DNA from: an uncultured Flavobacteriaceae bacterium
Lineage (GTDB): Bacteria; Bacteroidota; Bacteroidia; Flavobacteriales; Flavobacteriaceae
Direction: 5' to 3'
NCBI GenBank assembly: GCA_913062575.1
Contig: CAJXVT010000001.1
Coordinates: forward strand, 62,001-126,000
Length of the DNA stretch: 64,000 bases
Part shown: positions 22,609 to 32,465 of the stretch, piece after piece
How the letters are laid out: every line of letters starts with the position of its first letter
How positions within the stretch are numbered: the first letter of the stretch is position 1
Notes under the pieces: generated by a model
Seen by the model: the letters and a program-made list of their open reading frames with translations, nothing else
Database searches by the model: none
What the model was told of the DNA's origin: nothing
Translations under genes and position numbers: made by a program

Positions 22609-25032
22609 TTAAAATATGTTTTTCAAGCTGTTGTAATCTATATAGTAGACAAATCGTAATGAGAATACATGCTGACTTGGTTGTTCAAATAAATTATCTA
22701 AATTATCGAAAAAGTCTAAATCTGAGTTTGAATCTCGGTTGAAAATTGAATTACGATACAACGCAATTAATTGACTTCCTGGGGCAAATTGCCACACATA
22801 ATTCAAGTCTAAATTCCAGTTGTTATAGTTAATGTCATTAGCGCCAGCATAAGCTGTTGATGACAATGTTCCATCTGTATTTAACATAGTGTAGTTGTTA
22901 CCGTAATCTACAGAACTCCAATAATGTCTAAATGATAATGATAATGCAGATTTTGTACTAAAGTTATATCTACCAGATAAAGAGTTTGTATAGCTTTTTC
23001 TATCTCTTTGTCCAAAAATTAGATTACTTCCAGCTATGTCAACAAATCCTTGGTCATTTTTAGTTCCAAAATAGGTGAAATCATATTGTAATGAAAACTG
23101 ATTACTAATTCTATAGCTAGGACTAAAACCAAAGTCAAAATTGCTTTTTGAGTCGTTAGAATAGGTTGAGAAACCAGCTCTAAATCTAGTCGTAAATTTC
23201 TTTTGTCTGTTTGTAGAGATATAAGCATTTGCGCTTAATCTTTCTGGTCTGCGAAAATAAACACCACTTGTGTTTCCTTGTCTAGGTTCGTTAAAATCTT
23301 TACTCTCTGTAGCATATCTTATGTTAGATCCGAAGTTTAAGCGGTTTTTTGTTTCAGCGTTTAAACTTATATTGGCTATATATCCTGTATATTCTCCAGT
23401 ATGATGTTGATATTGAAAAGCATTGAATAAGTTTAAGTTTATACGGTTAAAAACTCCCTTAGGTTTTAATGTTCTATATCCTGCACTACTATAAATCATT
23501 CGTTCGTTATTGCTAAACAAGATTCCCATATCATTTGGGTTAAAGTTTTCGTCTTCAAAATTATAACCAACTTCCCAGCTCCAGCTACCAGAATTCTTAC
23601 CAAAACTAGTATCAAAAGTATATCCAGTATTTGGGTTGTTTACATCATCAAAAATGTTACTCATTTTTACAGATCCATCAACATTGTATTTACTATCTTT
23701 TGTTTCTACGTGCCATAATAAACCAGTAGTATTGGCATCTCTGAAATCACCAGCTCTAGTTACATTGGTATTGATAAATGTTACTGAAGAGTTTTTATTG
23801 AACTGTTTGTCTACCACCAAAATATTGTAATTAGAAAATGGATTGATAACTTCTTTTCTAATTTCTTTTGTAGCTGTGTTTTTTATAACAGCTTCTGTTT
23901 TTTCTGTAATAGCATTAAAGAAACCGATTCCTAAACCACTTTTTGTTCTACCTGAAATTTTTATGGCATTCAACATGTTTACTTTATTTGGATAGTCAAT
24001 AAGCTCTTCATCTGCTGTTAATTGCCCAGCAACATTAAATTGATCTATTGGAGAACTACCAATTCTACGAGAATAAAATAAACGTCCTTTGTTAAATAAT
24101 TCTGTTCCTTCAGTAAAAAACTGTCTTTGTTCATCGAATTGTTGCTCAAACGGACCTAAGTTTAAGGTCACATTATCAAAACCAGCTTGACTAAAATCAG
24201 GAATCAATGTTGCATCTAGTGTAAAGTTTTCTGATAGACCATATTTTAAATCCATACCTACATTATAATCGAAATTACTTGTGCCGTTATAATTATTAGA
24301 TATAGATGAAGCGTACGGATATAGTCCTAACCTAGTTGGAGGCTTAATATCTTTAAATCCTTCAACTAACCCATCGTGCTGTGTCCATCTACCTATTGAG
24401 TTGTCAATAAATGTCCAGGTATGTTGCTCGTTTATTTTTTCTAATCTTCTATGAAAATTAAATCCCCAGCTTTGTACTGGTCTGTTAGCAAAACGAATTG
24501 CACTATATGGAATTCTCATTTCTACTACCCAACCTTTGTCGTTTATTTTCGCAGCACTTTCCCAAACAGCACTCCAATTAAAGTCTTCATTACCATTTGA
24601 TACTTTAGAATCTGCTTGATTCCCTGTACTTTGTACAATAAATTCAAAAGGATTCTGTCCATCATCATTTGGGTTGATTGTGACTAAAAAGAAATCTGAC
24701 TGACTAAAATTATCTCTAGTTGCAAATTCTCTTGGAATACTTTTAGGGTCAGGATCTAGCATCATCGCAGAGATATAGATAGCATCATTGTCATATACTA
24801 TTTTTACTTCTGTTTGATATTCTTTTGGTACAAGAACACCGTTACTGGGCCTAAACGTAACAAACTCTTTAATGATTTCTGCATTTTCCCATGCAGCATC
24901 ATCTAATATTCCGTCAAGTTTTGGAGGTGTTGTAATTCGAGTGGTTGTAGTTGTTTTTCTGTCTACTTTCATTTGTGAAAAAGTAAATTGCGCACAAAAC
25001 AAAAATAGGAGTGTAAAAGTTCGTAATAACAT
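22609..25032 (-). CDS. DUF5916 outer-membrane protein with CBM9-like domain (copy 1)
   Basis: The 807-aa protein has a signal peptide ending FCAQFTFSQ. Residues about 35-200 form the CBM9-like domain (PPKLDGILDDAAWENAE and IYISAMMLDPDP). The rest, with DATLIPDFSQAGFDNVTLNL and FTEGTELFNKGRLFYSRRIG in its N-terminal part, should be an outer-membrane beta-barrel, and the last residues, SLKNIF, end in the Phe expected for Bam-assembled proteins. This fusion is typical of Bacteroidota and has no known substrate; ligand or carbohydrate binding at the surface is inferred from the domain. It is the last of three tandem paralogues and has its own promoter and terminator. Confidence 0.88.
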   Translation of the reverse strand: MLLRTFTLLFLFCAQFTFSQMKVDRKTTTTTRITTPPKLDGILDDAAWENAEIIKEFVTFRPSNGVLVPKEYQTEVKIVYDNDAIYISAMMLDPDPKSIPREFATRDNFSQSDFFLVTINPNDDGQNPFEFIVQSTGNQADSKVSNGNEDFNWSAVWESAAKINDKGWVVEMRIPYSAIRFANRPVQSWGFNFHRRLEKINEQHTWTFIDNSIGRWTQHDGLVEGFKDIKPPTRLGLYPYASSISNNYNGTSNFDYNVGMDLKYGLSENFTLDATLIPDFSQAGFDNVTLNLGPFEQQFDEQRQFFTEGTELFNKGRLFYSRRIGSSPIDQFNVAGQLTADEELIDYPNKVNMLNAIKISGRTKSGLGIGFFNAITEKTEAVIKNTATKEIRKEVINPFSNYNILVVDKQFNKNSSVTFINTNVTRAGDFRDANTTGLLWHVETKDSKYNVDGSVKMSNIFDDVNNPNTGYTFDTSFGKNSGSWSWEVGYNFEDENFNPNDMGILFSNNERMIYSSAGYRTLKPKGVFNRINLNLFNAFQYQHHTGEYTGYIANISLNAETKNRLNFGSNIRYATESKDFNEPRQGNTSGVYFRRPERLSANAYISTNRQKKFTTRFRAGFSTYSNDSKSNFDFGFSPSYRISNQFSLQYDFTYFGTKNDQGFVDIAGSNLIFGQRDRKSYTNSLSGRYNFSTKSALSLSFRHYWSSVDYGNNYTMLNTDGTLSSTAYAGANDINYNNWNLDLNYVWQFAPGSQLIALYRNSIFNRDSNSDLDFFDNLDNLFEQPSQHVFSLRFVYYIDYNSLKNIF

Positions 25033-25125
25033 TTTTATATAAATTGATTGATTAATGTAAAGACTTCAAAATTTGTGCTGTGTCACAGTATAGGATGTTA
25101 ATTAAATCTTAAAATATTTTTGAGG

Positions 25126-25133
25126 CAAATTTA
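25126..25133 (-). promoter_or_regulatory. -7 promoter element of DUF5916 gene 1
   Basis: CAAATTTA on the plus strand reads TAAATTTG, with a CAA (TTG) 17 bases further upstream at 25151-25153. It lies 93 bases before the start codon, leaving a moderately long leader. Confidence 0.45.
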
Positions 25134-25171
25134 TGAGCTATTTGACCTTTCAAAAAATGAAATGTAATGAA

Positions 25172-25266
25172 CTGTAAGAGTGGTGTATTCAATTGTATAA
25201 AAAAAGCTTCAAAATCATTTGAAGCTTTTTTAGTGTGACAATTTTTTGTGTTAAAAAATGTTTTTT
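25172..25266. repeat. Direct repeat copy 1: 3' flank of DUF5916 gene 2
   Basis: About 95 bases, beginning CTGTAAGAGTGGTGTATTC and running into the last codons of the gene, are nearly identical to 27807-27901. I see two or three mismatches. The repeat holds a terminator hairpin and therefore duplicates the whole 3' end. Confidence 0.9.
25199..25231 (-). terminator. Terminator of DUF5916 gene 2
   Basis: AAAAAAGCTTCAAA and TTTGAAGCTTTTTT form a perfect stem around ATCA with flanking A and T runs. The same hairpin follows gene 3. Confidence 0.85.
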
Positions 25267-27671
25267 AGTTTGTTGTAATCTATAAAATAGACCATTCTTA
25301 AAGAAAATGTATGTTGATTAGGTTCTTCAAATAGTTTATTTAAATTGTCGAAGAAGTTTATGTTTGCTTGATCATTATAGCTAAAGATTGAATGCCTGTA
25401 AAAAGCAATTAATTGACTTCCTGGAGCAAATTGCCATATGTAGTTTACGTCTAGATTCCAACTGTTAAAGTTTACATTATGATTGTCTGTATAATTACTA
25501 TTTTCTAATTCTCCATTAGATGTGTTCAGTTTTAAAAATTGGCTATCGTATGGAACTTTTGTCCAGTTATGTCTAAAGGATAATGATAAGGTAGATTTTG
25601 TGCTGAAATTATATTTACTAGAAATAGAATTCTCATAAGATAAACGATCTCTTTGTCCGAAAATAATATCAGAACCGCTTGTGTTAACATACCCTTGGTC
25701 ATTATTGCTTCTGTCTAAGTTAAAGCCGTACTGCACAGAGAATTGATTGCTAAAACGATAGTTAGGACTTAAGTTGAAACCATATCCTTCTTTTGGATTG
25801 TCTTTAAAGTAAGTGTAGTACATAAAGTATCTTAAAGAAAGTTTTTTCGTTCTATCTGTTTGTCCCCATTGATTTACATTTAATCTGGTAGGAGTTCTAA
25901 AATAGATTCCGCTCATTGTACCTTGTCTTGGCTCATTAAAATTTTTCCCTTCACTACTGTAGTTAATGTTTCCGCCAAAGCTGTGTCTACTTTTTGTATT
26001 TGACCAAGAAGATAAACTAATATCAGTTCCTGTGTATGTTCCTGGAGTATGTAAGAAATTAACATTGTATTGTAAGTTAACGCCAGCACTATTAAATACA
26101 CCTTTGGGTTTTAAAAGTCTGTAGCCAACAAACCCATATATGGCTTGCTCGTTATTACTAAAAAGTATCCCTAAATCATTTGGATTGTAGTCTTTGTCTT
26201 CAAAATCGTATCCAACTTCACCTCTCCATTTCCCAGATTGTTTACCAACACTTAAATCAAATGATTTTCCAGTATTAGGGTTGTTAATGTCATCAGATAT
26301 CTTGGTGATTTTAAAAGAACCGTCAATGTTATAGTTACTTTTTTTGTCTTCTAAATGCCATAATAAGCCAGTAGCATTTGCATCTCTAAAATCTCCAACT
26401 CTTGTAACATTTGTATTGATTAATGTAACTGACGAGTTCTGATTAAACTGCTGGTCTAAAACTAAAATATTGTAATTTGTTAAAGGATTGGTAACCTCTT
26501 TTCTGGTGTCTTTAGTAGTGTTATTTTCAATTACCGCTTCTGTCTTGCCAGTAATAGCATTGAAAATCCCAATTCCTAACCCTTTTTTTGTTCTTCCAGA
26601 GATCTTTATTGCATTTAGCATTTTCACTTTCCCAGGTTCATTTATTATCGTTTCATTAGCACCAGGATTTGCAGACTCAATTGGAGCTCCACCAATTCTA
26701 CGTGAATAGAATAATTTTCCTTTTGTAAATAACTCAGTTCCTTCCGTGAAAAATTGTCTTTGTTCATCAAATTGTTGTTCAAAAGGACCAAGATTCAATG
26801 TGACATTATCAAAAGCTGTTTGTCCAAAGTCAGGAATTAATGTAGCATCCAAAGTGAAATTTTCTGTAAGACCATATTTCACATCCATTCCTGCACTCCA
26901 GCTAAACTCACTTTCTCCGTTAAAACGAACGGATGTTGTAGATGCATACGGATAGAATGCTAACCTTGTTGGTGGTTTAATGTTCTTAAAATCTTCGATT
27001 AAACCATCATATTGAGTCCAATTTCCTTGTGTATTATCAATATGATTCCAAGTAAACTGTGCATTTAAGTTTTGTATTCTTCTGTGAAAATTAAATCCCC
27101 AAGATTGTACTGGTTGATTTGAGAAACGTAAAGCTCTATATGGAATCTTCATTTCTACAGTCCAACCTTTTTCTGTTATTTTAAAACCGCTTTCCCAAAC
27201 AGCGCTCCAATTAAAGTCTTCATTTCCGTTAGAAATTTTTGAATCTCCTTGTGTACCAGCACTACTTACTATAAATTCAAATGGATTCTGACCATCGTCA
27301 TTAGGGTTAATAGTAACTAAGAAAAAATCTGCGTTCCCAAAATTGTCTCTATTCGTGAATTCTGCAGGTATTTTTAGAGGGTCAGGAGCATACATAAGTG
27401 CACTAATATAAATAGCATCATCATCATAAATGATTTTCACTTCAGTTTTGTGACTTGCTGGTTCAGCTTCTCCATTGTTAGGGCGCATCATTACAAAGTC
27501 TTTTGCAATTGGAATGTTTTTCCAAGCAGCATCATCTAATGCACCGTCAATTTTTGGAGGAGTACTGATTCTGGTTGCCGGTATTTTTTTTCTACTTGAA
27601 TTTAATTGAGAAAAAGAAAGTTGAACAGTTAGTATGAATAAAATTGATAGAATTTGATTTTTTGTTTGCAT
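25251..27671 (-). CDS. DUF5916 outer-membrane protein with CBM9-like domain (copy 2)
   Basis: I start at MQTKNQILS (27671, 806 aa), which opens directly into a signal peptide ending TVQLSFSQ; the track adds 14 residues before it. The architecture is that of copy 1: a CBM9-like domain (PPKIDGALDDAAWKNIP) to about residue 200, then a predicted beta-barrel ending KLKNIF. It is visibly the closest relative of copy 1, with long identical runs such as LDATLIPDFGQ and FNEPRQGTMSGIYFR versus FNEPRQGNTSGVYFR. Function is unknown. The three copies are each monocistronic, so a duplicated gene with its flank, not an operon, explains the cluster. Confidence 0.88.
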   Translation of the reverse strand: MQTKNQILSILFILTVQLSFSQLNSSRKKIPATRISTPPKIDGALDDAAWKNIPIAKDFVMMRPNNGEAEPASHKTEVKIIYDDDAIYISALMYAPDPLKIPAEFTNRDNFGNADFFLVTINPNDDGQNPFEFIVSSAGTQGDSKISNGNEDFNWSAVWESGFKITEKGWTVEMKIPYRALRFSNQPVQSWGFNFHRRIQNLNAQFTWNHIDNTQGNWTQYDGLIEDFKNIKPPTRLAFYPYASTTSVRFNGESEFSWSAGMDVKYGLTENFTLDATLIPDFGQTAFDNVTLNLGPFEQQFDEQRQFFTEGTELFTKGKLFYSRRIGGAPIESANPGANETIINEPGKVKMLNAIKISGRTKKGLGIGIFNAITGKTEAVIENNTTKDTRKEVTNPLTNYNILVLDQQFNQNSSVTLINTNVTRVGDFRDANATGLLWHLEDKKSNYNIDGSFKITKISDDINNPNTGKSFDLSVGKQSGKWRGEVGYDFEDKDYNPNDLGILFSNNEQAIYGFVGYRLLKPKGVFNSAGVNLQYNVNFLHTPGTYTGTDISLSSWSNTKSRHSFGGNINYSSEGKNFNEPRQGTMSGIYFRTPTRLNVNQWGQTDRTKKLSLRYFMYYTYFKDNPKEGYGFNLSPNYRFSNQFSVQYGFNLDRSNNDQGYVNTSGSDIIFGQRDRLSYENSISSKYNFSTKSTLSLSFRHNWTKVPYDSQFLKLNTSNGELENSNYTDNHNVNFNSWNLDVNYIWQFAPGSQLIAFYRHSIFSYNDQANINFFDNLNKLFEEPNQHTFSLRMVYFIDYNKLKNIF

Positions 27672-27806
27672 CTGATATGTATTAATAATTTTTGATTGAT
27701 AGCATAAAGACATGAGAAAATTTAAAATGTCACATTCATATGTGTTAATTAAATCAAAAAATGATTTTAAGCACGAAAACTATCGTTGTTTATAAGTGTA
27801 AAAGGG

Positions 27807-27901
27807 CTGTAAGAGTGGTGTATTCAATTGTATAAAAAAAGCTTCAAAATCATTTGAAGCTTTTTTAGTGTGACAATCTTTTGTGTTAAAAGATGTTTTT
27901 G
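27807..27901. repeat. Direct repeat copy 2: 3' flank of DUF5916 gene 3
   Basis: This is the second copy of the 95-base sequence at 25172-25266, including the terminator and the final codons of the gene. Confidence 0.9.
27834..27866 (-). terminator. Terminator of DUF5916 gene 3
   Basis: Same AAAAAAGCTTCAAA/TTTGAAGCTTTTTT stem as behind gene 2. Confidence 0.85.
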
Positions 27902-30342
27902 ATATTGTTATAGTCTATGAAGTAGACAAATTTCAGTGAAAATGTATGTAAAGAAGGTTGATTAAATAATTCGTTAATGTTATTGATAAAGTTTAATGCA
28001 GATTGATCGTTGGCATTAAATATAGAGTTTCTGTAGAATGCTGTTAATTGACTTCCAGGAGCAAACTCCCAAAGATAATTTAAATCTAAATTCCAGCTAT
28101 TATAATTTACATCATGATTGCCTGTGTACCCATGATCTATTAAAGAACCATCTGTCTTTAAGCTATAAAATTGACTATTGTATTTTACCGTTTGCCAATA
28201 ATGTCTAAAGGATAATGATAAAGAGGATTTTGTACTAAAACTATATTTACTAGACAAGACATTTTCATATGAGTCAGAACCTCTTTTTCCAAAAACAATA
28301 TCATTATTGTCACCTCCAGTATATCCAACGGAGTTTTTAGTGTTACTGTATTTGATTTTATATATTAAACTCATTTTATTGCTAAAACGATACCTTGGAC
28401 CAAATTCAAAACCAAACCTTGATTCATCAGTTCCAAAAACTGTTCTAGCTCTTGCTTTTAAATCAAATGCAAATTGTTTTCTAAAGTCGGTTGAGATAAA
28501 CCCATCAAGTTCCATTTCAGAGTTTCTTTCTAGATAGCGTTGTTCAGAGATTTCTCTTCTTGGCTCGTAAAAATCTTTCTGTTTTCCAATCTTCCCTTTT
28601 GCGTTTAACCCAAATGAGAAGCGTTTTTTAGTGCCCGCAAAAAAACCTAGTCTATAATTGTTTCCTGTATAGACACCAGGTGTGTATAAAAAGCTGTTAA
28701 ATAACCTGAAGTTGACCATGAAGAAGTTGAAATTACCTACAGGTTTTAAAGTTCTATAACTTGCCATTGTGTAGATGGTCTGTTGGTTGTTCCTTCTTTG
28801 AAAACCGATATCATTATAATTAAATTTATCATCTTCCATGTTGTAACCAACTTCTCCTTGCCAGTTACCAGAAATTTTAGCAATACTAGAATCAAAAGCG
28901 TAACCAGTTTCTGTAGCGCCGTTCTCTTTTATGTTACTAGTTTTAATAAATCCATCAGCAAAATAAGTATTAGCCTTATTTGTTATGTGATAAAGTAACC
29001 CAGTTACATTTGCATCTCTAAAATCACCTTCTCTTAATACATTTGTATTAATAAAAGTTACAGAAGAATTTTTATTAAATTGTTGATCTAATACCAATAC
29101 ATTATAATTCGCTAAAGGTTCGGTGACTTTTTTATAATACTCATCAACTGTTGTGGTTCTTTGGGTTATAGTTCTTTTAATTGTTGCGCTGGTTTCATCA
29201 GTTATTGCATTAAAGAACCCTATTCCTAATCCACCTTTTGTTCTGCCAGAAATCTTTAAGGCGTTTAGCATATTTACTTTATTAGGGTTGTCAAACACTT
29301 CTTCATTTGAAGCTAAATTATCATAAGCAGTATAATATCCAACAGGTCTATTTCCAATTCTTCTAGAATAAAACATTCTTCCTTTGTTAAACAACTCTGT
29401 TCCTTCTGTAAAGAATTGTCTTTGTTCGTTAAAACGTTGTTCAAAAGGACTCAAATTTAAAGTGACATTATCAAAAGCAGTTTGCCCAAAATCTGGCACA
29501 AGTGTTAAATCCAATGTAAAATTTTCTGTAATTCCATATTTTAAATCCAGTCCTAAATTGTGATTGTTAACTGTTTCTCCATCAAAATGTGAAACTGAAG
29601 TTGAAGCATATGGATAAAAGCTTAAGCGGGTTGGTGGATTAATATTTCGAATCCCTTTAAGAATACCATCATATTGCGTACGTTTCCCTATTTTATTGTC
29701 AATATGGTTCCATGTGTATTGTGTATTCTGATTAATTATTTTTCTTAGAAATTGAATTCCCCAAGTTTGTACTTCTTGATTTGAAAAACGTAATGCAGAA
29801 TATGGAATTCTCATTTCTACAGACCAGCCGTTATCTAAAATTTGAACTGCACTTTTCCAAACGGCACTCCAACTTCTGTCGGGCCTTCTACTGTTGTCAG
29901 AAACTTTAGCATCTAATTGTGTTCCTGTAACCATTACATCGAATGAAGTTGCATTAACACCATCGTTATTAGGGTTAAGTATTAAAGAAAAATGATCAGC
30001 TTGCCCATCATTGTCTCTACTTGTAAATTCACTTGCTATTTTAGAAGGGTTTGGGTCGTACATCATTGCAGAAACATAAATTGCTTCATCGCTATATAAA
30101 ACTTTTACTTCAGTTCTATAATTAGGATCTTCTTTTTCTCCATTATTAGGTTCCAACATTATGAAATCATTGGCGATTTCTAATCCTTTCCAGGCATCAT
30201 CGGTAAGTAGACCATCAATTTTTGGAGTCTTATTAATGCTGCGTGTTGTGTTTAATGTTTTTTTAGGAATGTCTGTTTGAGAAAACAAAATAGAAGTCGT
30301 AAAAAGAGAGATGTAAAACAGTAGTTTAGAGTGTTTTATCAT
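27886..30342 (-). CDS. DUF5916 outer-membrane protein with CBM9-like domain (copy 3)
   Basis: The 818-aa protein has a signal peptide ending FTTSILFSQ, a CBM9-like domain (TPKIDGLLTDDAWKGLE) and a predicted C-terminal barrel ending NIKNIF. It is the most diverged of the three: the 600-660 region carries extra basic residues, and FNEPRQG is replaced by FYEPRREISEQ. Substrate unknown. It is transcribed from its own -7 box at 30371 and ends in the same terminator as copy 2. This makes the 3' ends of copies 2 and 3 more alike than some coding parts. Confidence 0.87.
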   Translation of the reverse strand: MIKHSKLLFYISLFTTSILFSQTDIPKKTLNTTRSINKTPKIDGLLTDDAWKGLEIANDFIMLEPNNGEKEDPNYRTEVKVLYSDEAIYVSAMMYDPNPSKIASEFTSRDNDGQADHFSLILNPNNDGVNATSFDVMVTGTQLDAKVSDNSRRPDRSWSAVWKSAVQILDNGWSVEMRIPYSALRFSNQEVQTWGIQFLRKIINQNTQYTWNHIDNKIGKRTQYDGILKGIRNINPPTRLSFYPYASTSVSHFDGETVNNHNLGLDLKYGITENFTLDLTLVPDFGQTAFDNVTLNLSPFEQRFNEQRQFFTEGTELFNKGRMFYSRRIGNRPVGYYTAYDNLASNEEVFDNPNKVNMLNALKISGRTKGGLGIGFFNAITDETSATIKRTITQRTTTVDEYYKKVTEPLANYNVLVLDQQFNKNSSVTFINTNVLREGDFRDANVTGLLYHITNKANTYFADGFIKTSNIKENGATETGYAFDSSIAKISGNWQGEVGYNMEDDKFNYNDIGFQRRNNQQTIYTMASYRTLKPVGNFNFFMVNFRLFNSFLYTPGVYTGNNYRLGFFAGTKKRFSFGLNAKGKIGKQKDFYEPRREISEQRYLERNSEMELDGFISTDFRKQFAFDLKARARTVFGTDESRFGFEFGPRYRFSNKMSLIYKIKYSNTKNSVGYTGGDNNDIVFGKRGSDSYENVLSSKYSFSTKSSLSLSFRHYWQTVKYNSQFYSLKTDGSLIDHGYTGNHDVNYNSWNLDLNYLWEFAPGSQLTAFYRNSIFNANDQSALNFINNINELFNQPSLHTFSLKFVYFIDYNNIKNIF

Positions 30343-30370
30343 TGTTTTATATAGTAGTTAGTTTTGTGTG

Positions 30371-30378
30371 CAAAAATA
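30371..30378 (-). promoter_or_regulatory. -7 promoter element of DUF5916 gene 3
   Basis: CAAAAATA on the plus strand reads TATTTTTG, 28 bases before the ATG. Confidence 0.45.
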
Positions 30379-30503
30379 CAGAGGGTTTGAAATAAAAAAT
30401 CATAAAATCATGTTAATTCCTGATAAAAAAATAAGAATATTTTAAGAAGTATTTTTTAGAGGTTATTTTATTAAAATTAAAGTGATATTATAAATTGAAT
30501 TTG

Positions 30504-30511
30504 TATTTTTG
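30504..30511 (+). promoter_or_regulatory. -7 promoter element of sucC
   Basis: TATTTTTG fits TAnnTTTG and lies 24 bases before the sucC ATG. Confidence 0.5.
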
Positions 30512-30535
30512 TGGCGTTAAAAAACATTCTTAAAA

Positions 30536-31732
30536 ATGAATTTACACGAATATCAAGGAAAAGAAATCTTAAACAGTTTTGGCGTTAGAATTCAACGCGG
30601 AATTGTTGCAAGTAATCATAAAGCAGCAGTTGATGCAGCAAAACAATTAACAGTAGAAACTGGTACAAGCTGGTATGTTGTTAAAGCTCAGGTTCACGCT
30701 GGTGGACGTGGAAAAGGAGGAGGAGTTAAGTTGGCTAAAAACTTAGCTGAAGTTGAATCTATCTCTAATGATATCATTGGAATGATGTTGGTAACTCCAC
30801 AAACTTCTGCTGAAGGTAAAAAAGTAAACCAAGTTTTAATTTGTGAGGATGTTTATTATCCTGGAGATTCTGAGCCAGAAGAATATTACATGTCTGTTTT
30901 ATTAAACAGAAACACTGGTAAAAACATGATTATGTATTCTACTGAAGGTGGAATGGATATTGAAACTGTTGCTGAAGAAACTCCGCACTTAATTTTCACT
31001 GAAGAAATTGATCCTACAATGGGATTATTACCTTTTCAAGCACGTAAGATTGCCTTTAACTTAGGGTTGTCTGGTGTGGCTTTAAAAGAAATGACAAAAT
31101 TTGTATCTGCATTATATACTGCATACATAAAGTCAGATTCTTCAATGTTTGAAATTAATCCTGTTTTAAAAACATCAGATTCTAAAATCTTAGCTGTTGA
31201 TGCTAAAGTAACTTTAGATGAAAATGCATTATATAGACATAAAGATTATGCATTAATGCGTGATTTACGTGAAGAGAATCCTATTGAAGTAGAAGCGAAA
31301 GCTGCTGGTTTAAATTATGTTGATTTAGACGGTAATGTTGGATGTATGGTTAACGGAGCTGGATTGGCAATGGGAACTATGGATTTAATTAAACAAGCTG
31401 GAGGAGAGCCTGCAAACTTTTTAGATGTTGGTGGTACTGCAGATGCTGCACGTGTTGAAACTGCATTCGGAATTATCTTAAAAGATCCTAATGTAAAAGC
31501 AATCTTAGTAAATATTTTTGGTGGTATTGTACGTTGTGATAGAGTTGCACAAGGAGTTGTTGATGCATACAAAAGTATGGGAGACAAAATTAATGTGCCT
31601 ATTATTTGTAGATTACAAGGAACTAATGCTGTTGAAGCAAAGGAACTAATTGATAATAGCGGAATGGAAATCATTTCTGCTACAGAATTTCAAGAAGCAG
31701 CAGATAAAGTTGCAGACGTATTAGGTTTGTAA
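30536..31732 (+). CDS. sucC: Succinyl-CoA ligase (ADP-forming), beta subunit
   Basis: The 398-aa protein has the standard SucC length. MNLHEYQGKEIL opens an ATP-grasp domain; VKAQVHAGGRGKGGGVKL near residue 46 is the nucleotide-binding loop, FEINPVL near residue 200 supplies a metal ligand, and the C-terminal ligase domain contains NGAGLAMGTMD, FLDVGGTA and VNIFGGIVRCDRVA. With SucD it converts succinyl-CoA to succinate with ATP synthesis in the TCA cycle. sucD is not adjacent, which is usual in Flavobacteria. The gene is monocistronic, with its own promoter and terminator. Confidence 0.97.
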   Translation: MNLHEYQGKEILNSFGVRIQRGIVASNHKAAVDAAKQLTVETGTSWYVVKAQVHAGGRGKGGGVKLAKNLAEVESISNDIIGMMLVTPQTSAEGKKVNQVLICEDVYYPGDSEPEEYYMSVLLNRNTGKNMIMYSTEGGMDIETVAEETPHLIFTEEIDPTMGLLPFQARKIAFNLGLSGVALKEMTKFVSALYTAYIKSDSSMFEINPVLKTSDSKILAVDAKVTLDENALYRHKDYALMRDLREENPIEVEAKAAGLNYVDLDGNVGCMVNGAGLAMGTMDLIKQAGGEPANFLDVGGTADAARVETAFGIILKDPNVKAILVNIFGGIVRCDRVAQGVVDAYKSMGDKINVPIICRLQGTNAVEAKELIDNSGMEIISATEFQEAADKVADVLGL

Positions 31733-31758
31733 GACATTTCTTAGAAAATATAGTTTAT

Positions 31759-31791
31759 AAAAAACGCCTCACTTATGTGAGGCGTTTTTTT
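31759..31791 (+). terminator. Intrinsic terminator after sucC
   Basis: AAAAACGCCTCAC, TTAT and GTGAGGCGTTTTT form a perfect stem followed by a T-run. Confidence 0.9.
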
Positions 31792-31827
31792 TGCATTATA
31801 TTGTCAAGGAATAAAAAATAACAAATC

Positions 31828-32391
31828 ATGAAAAAAATTCTCCTTATAATTTTATTCCCGCTGCACATGATGGCGCAAGAATCACCAAACTCAGTTAAAT
31901 TTTGGAATTCACTACAAAGCCATTGTGGAAAAGCTTACGAAGGAAAAATAATTGCAGGAGGAAAAGAAGGTGATGGTTTTGTTGGAGAAAAATTAGTAAT
32001 GCATGTTCGTTCTTGTAAAGAGAACACAATTAGAATCCCTTTTTTTGTTGGAGAAGATAAATCTAGAACTTGGGTTTTTACGAAGAGTAAGAATCAATTA
32101 ATTACATTAAAACATGACCATAGGCATAAAGACGGTTCTGAAGATAAAATTACTCAATATGGCGGTTCTAACCCAAATACTGGGCTGGCCAATATTCAGT
32201 TTTTTCCTGCGGATCAGCATACAGCAAGTTTACTATCTTACGCTTCCAATAATGTTTGGTGGGTAACTATTGATAAAACTACATTTACTTATAACTTACG
32301 TAGAATAGGAACTGATCGGTTTTTTTCTGTGAAATTTGATTTAACCAAAGAAATTAGTATACCAAGTGCTCCCTGGGGAAGTAAAGGTTAA
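31828..32391 (+). CDS. Secreted protein of unknown function
   Basis: The 187-aa protein has a signal peptide, MKKILLIILFPLHMMAQ, with cleavage after AQ. The mature part looks beta-rich and carries two Cys (HCGK and RSCKE) about 32 residues apart that may form a disulfide, plus a His/Asp-rich KHDHRHKDGSEDK stretch that may bind metal. I do not recognise a family with a known role. It lies alone between two terminators of nearly identical sequence, downstream of sucC. Confidence 0.75.
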   Translation: MKKILLIILFPLHMMAQESPNSVKFWNSLQSHCGKAYEGKIIAGGKEGDGFVGEKLVMHVRSCKENTIRIPFFVGEDKSRTWVFTKSKNQLITLKHDHRHKDGSEDKITQYGGSNPNTGLANIQFFPADQHTASLLSYASNNVWWVTIDKTTFTYNLRRIGTDRFFSVKFDLTKEISIPSAPWGSKG

Positions 32392-32465
32392 TGTATTTAT
32401 AATGATAGGATGATTAATCCGCCTTTATAATATTGTCAACAAATTTATTTCTTTCCATGTACAAA

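Noticed and set aside
31315-31674. 119-aa ORF antisense to sucC
   Set aside because: Shadow of the sucC coding frame; no start signal or independent support.
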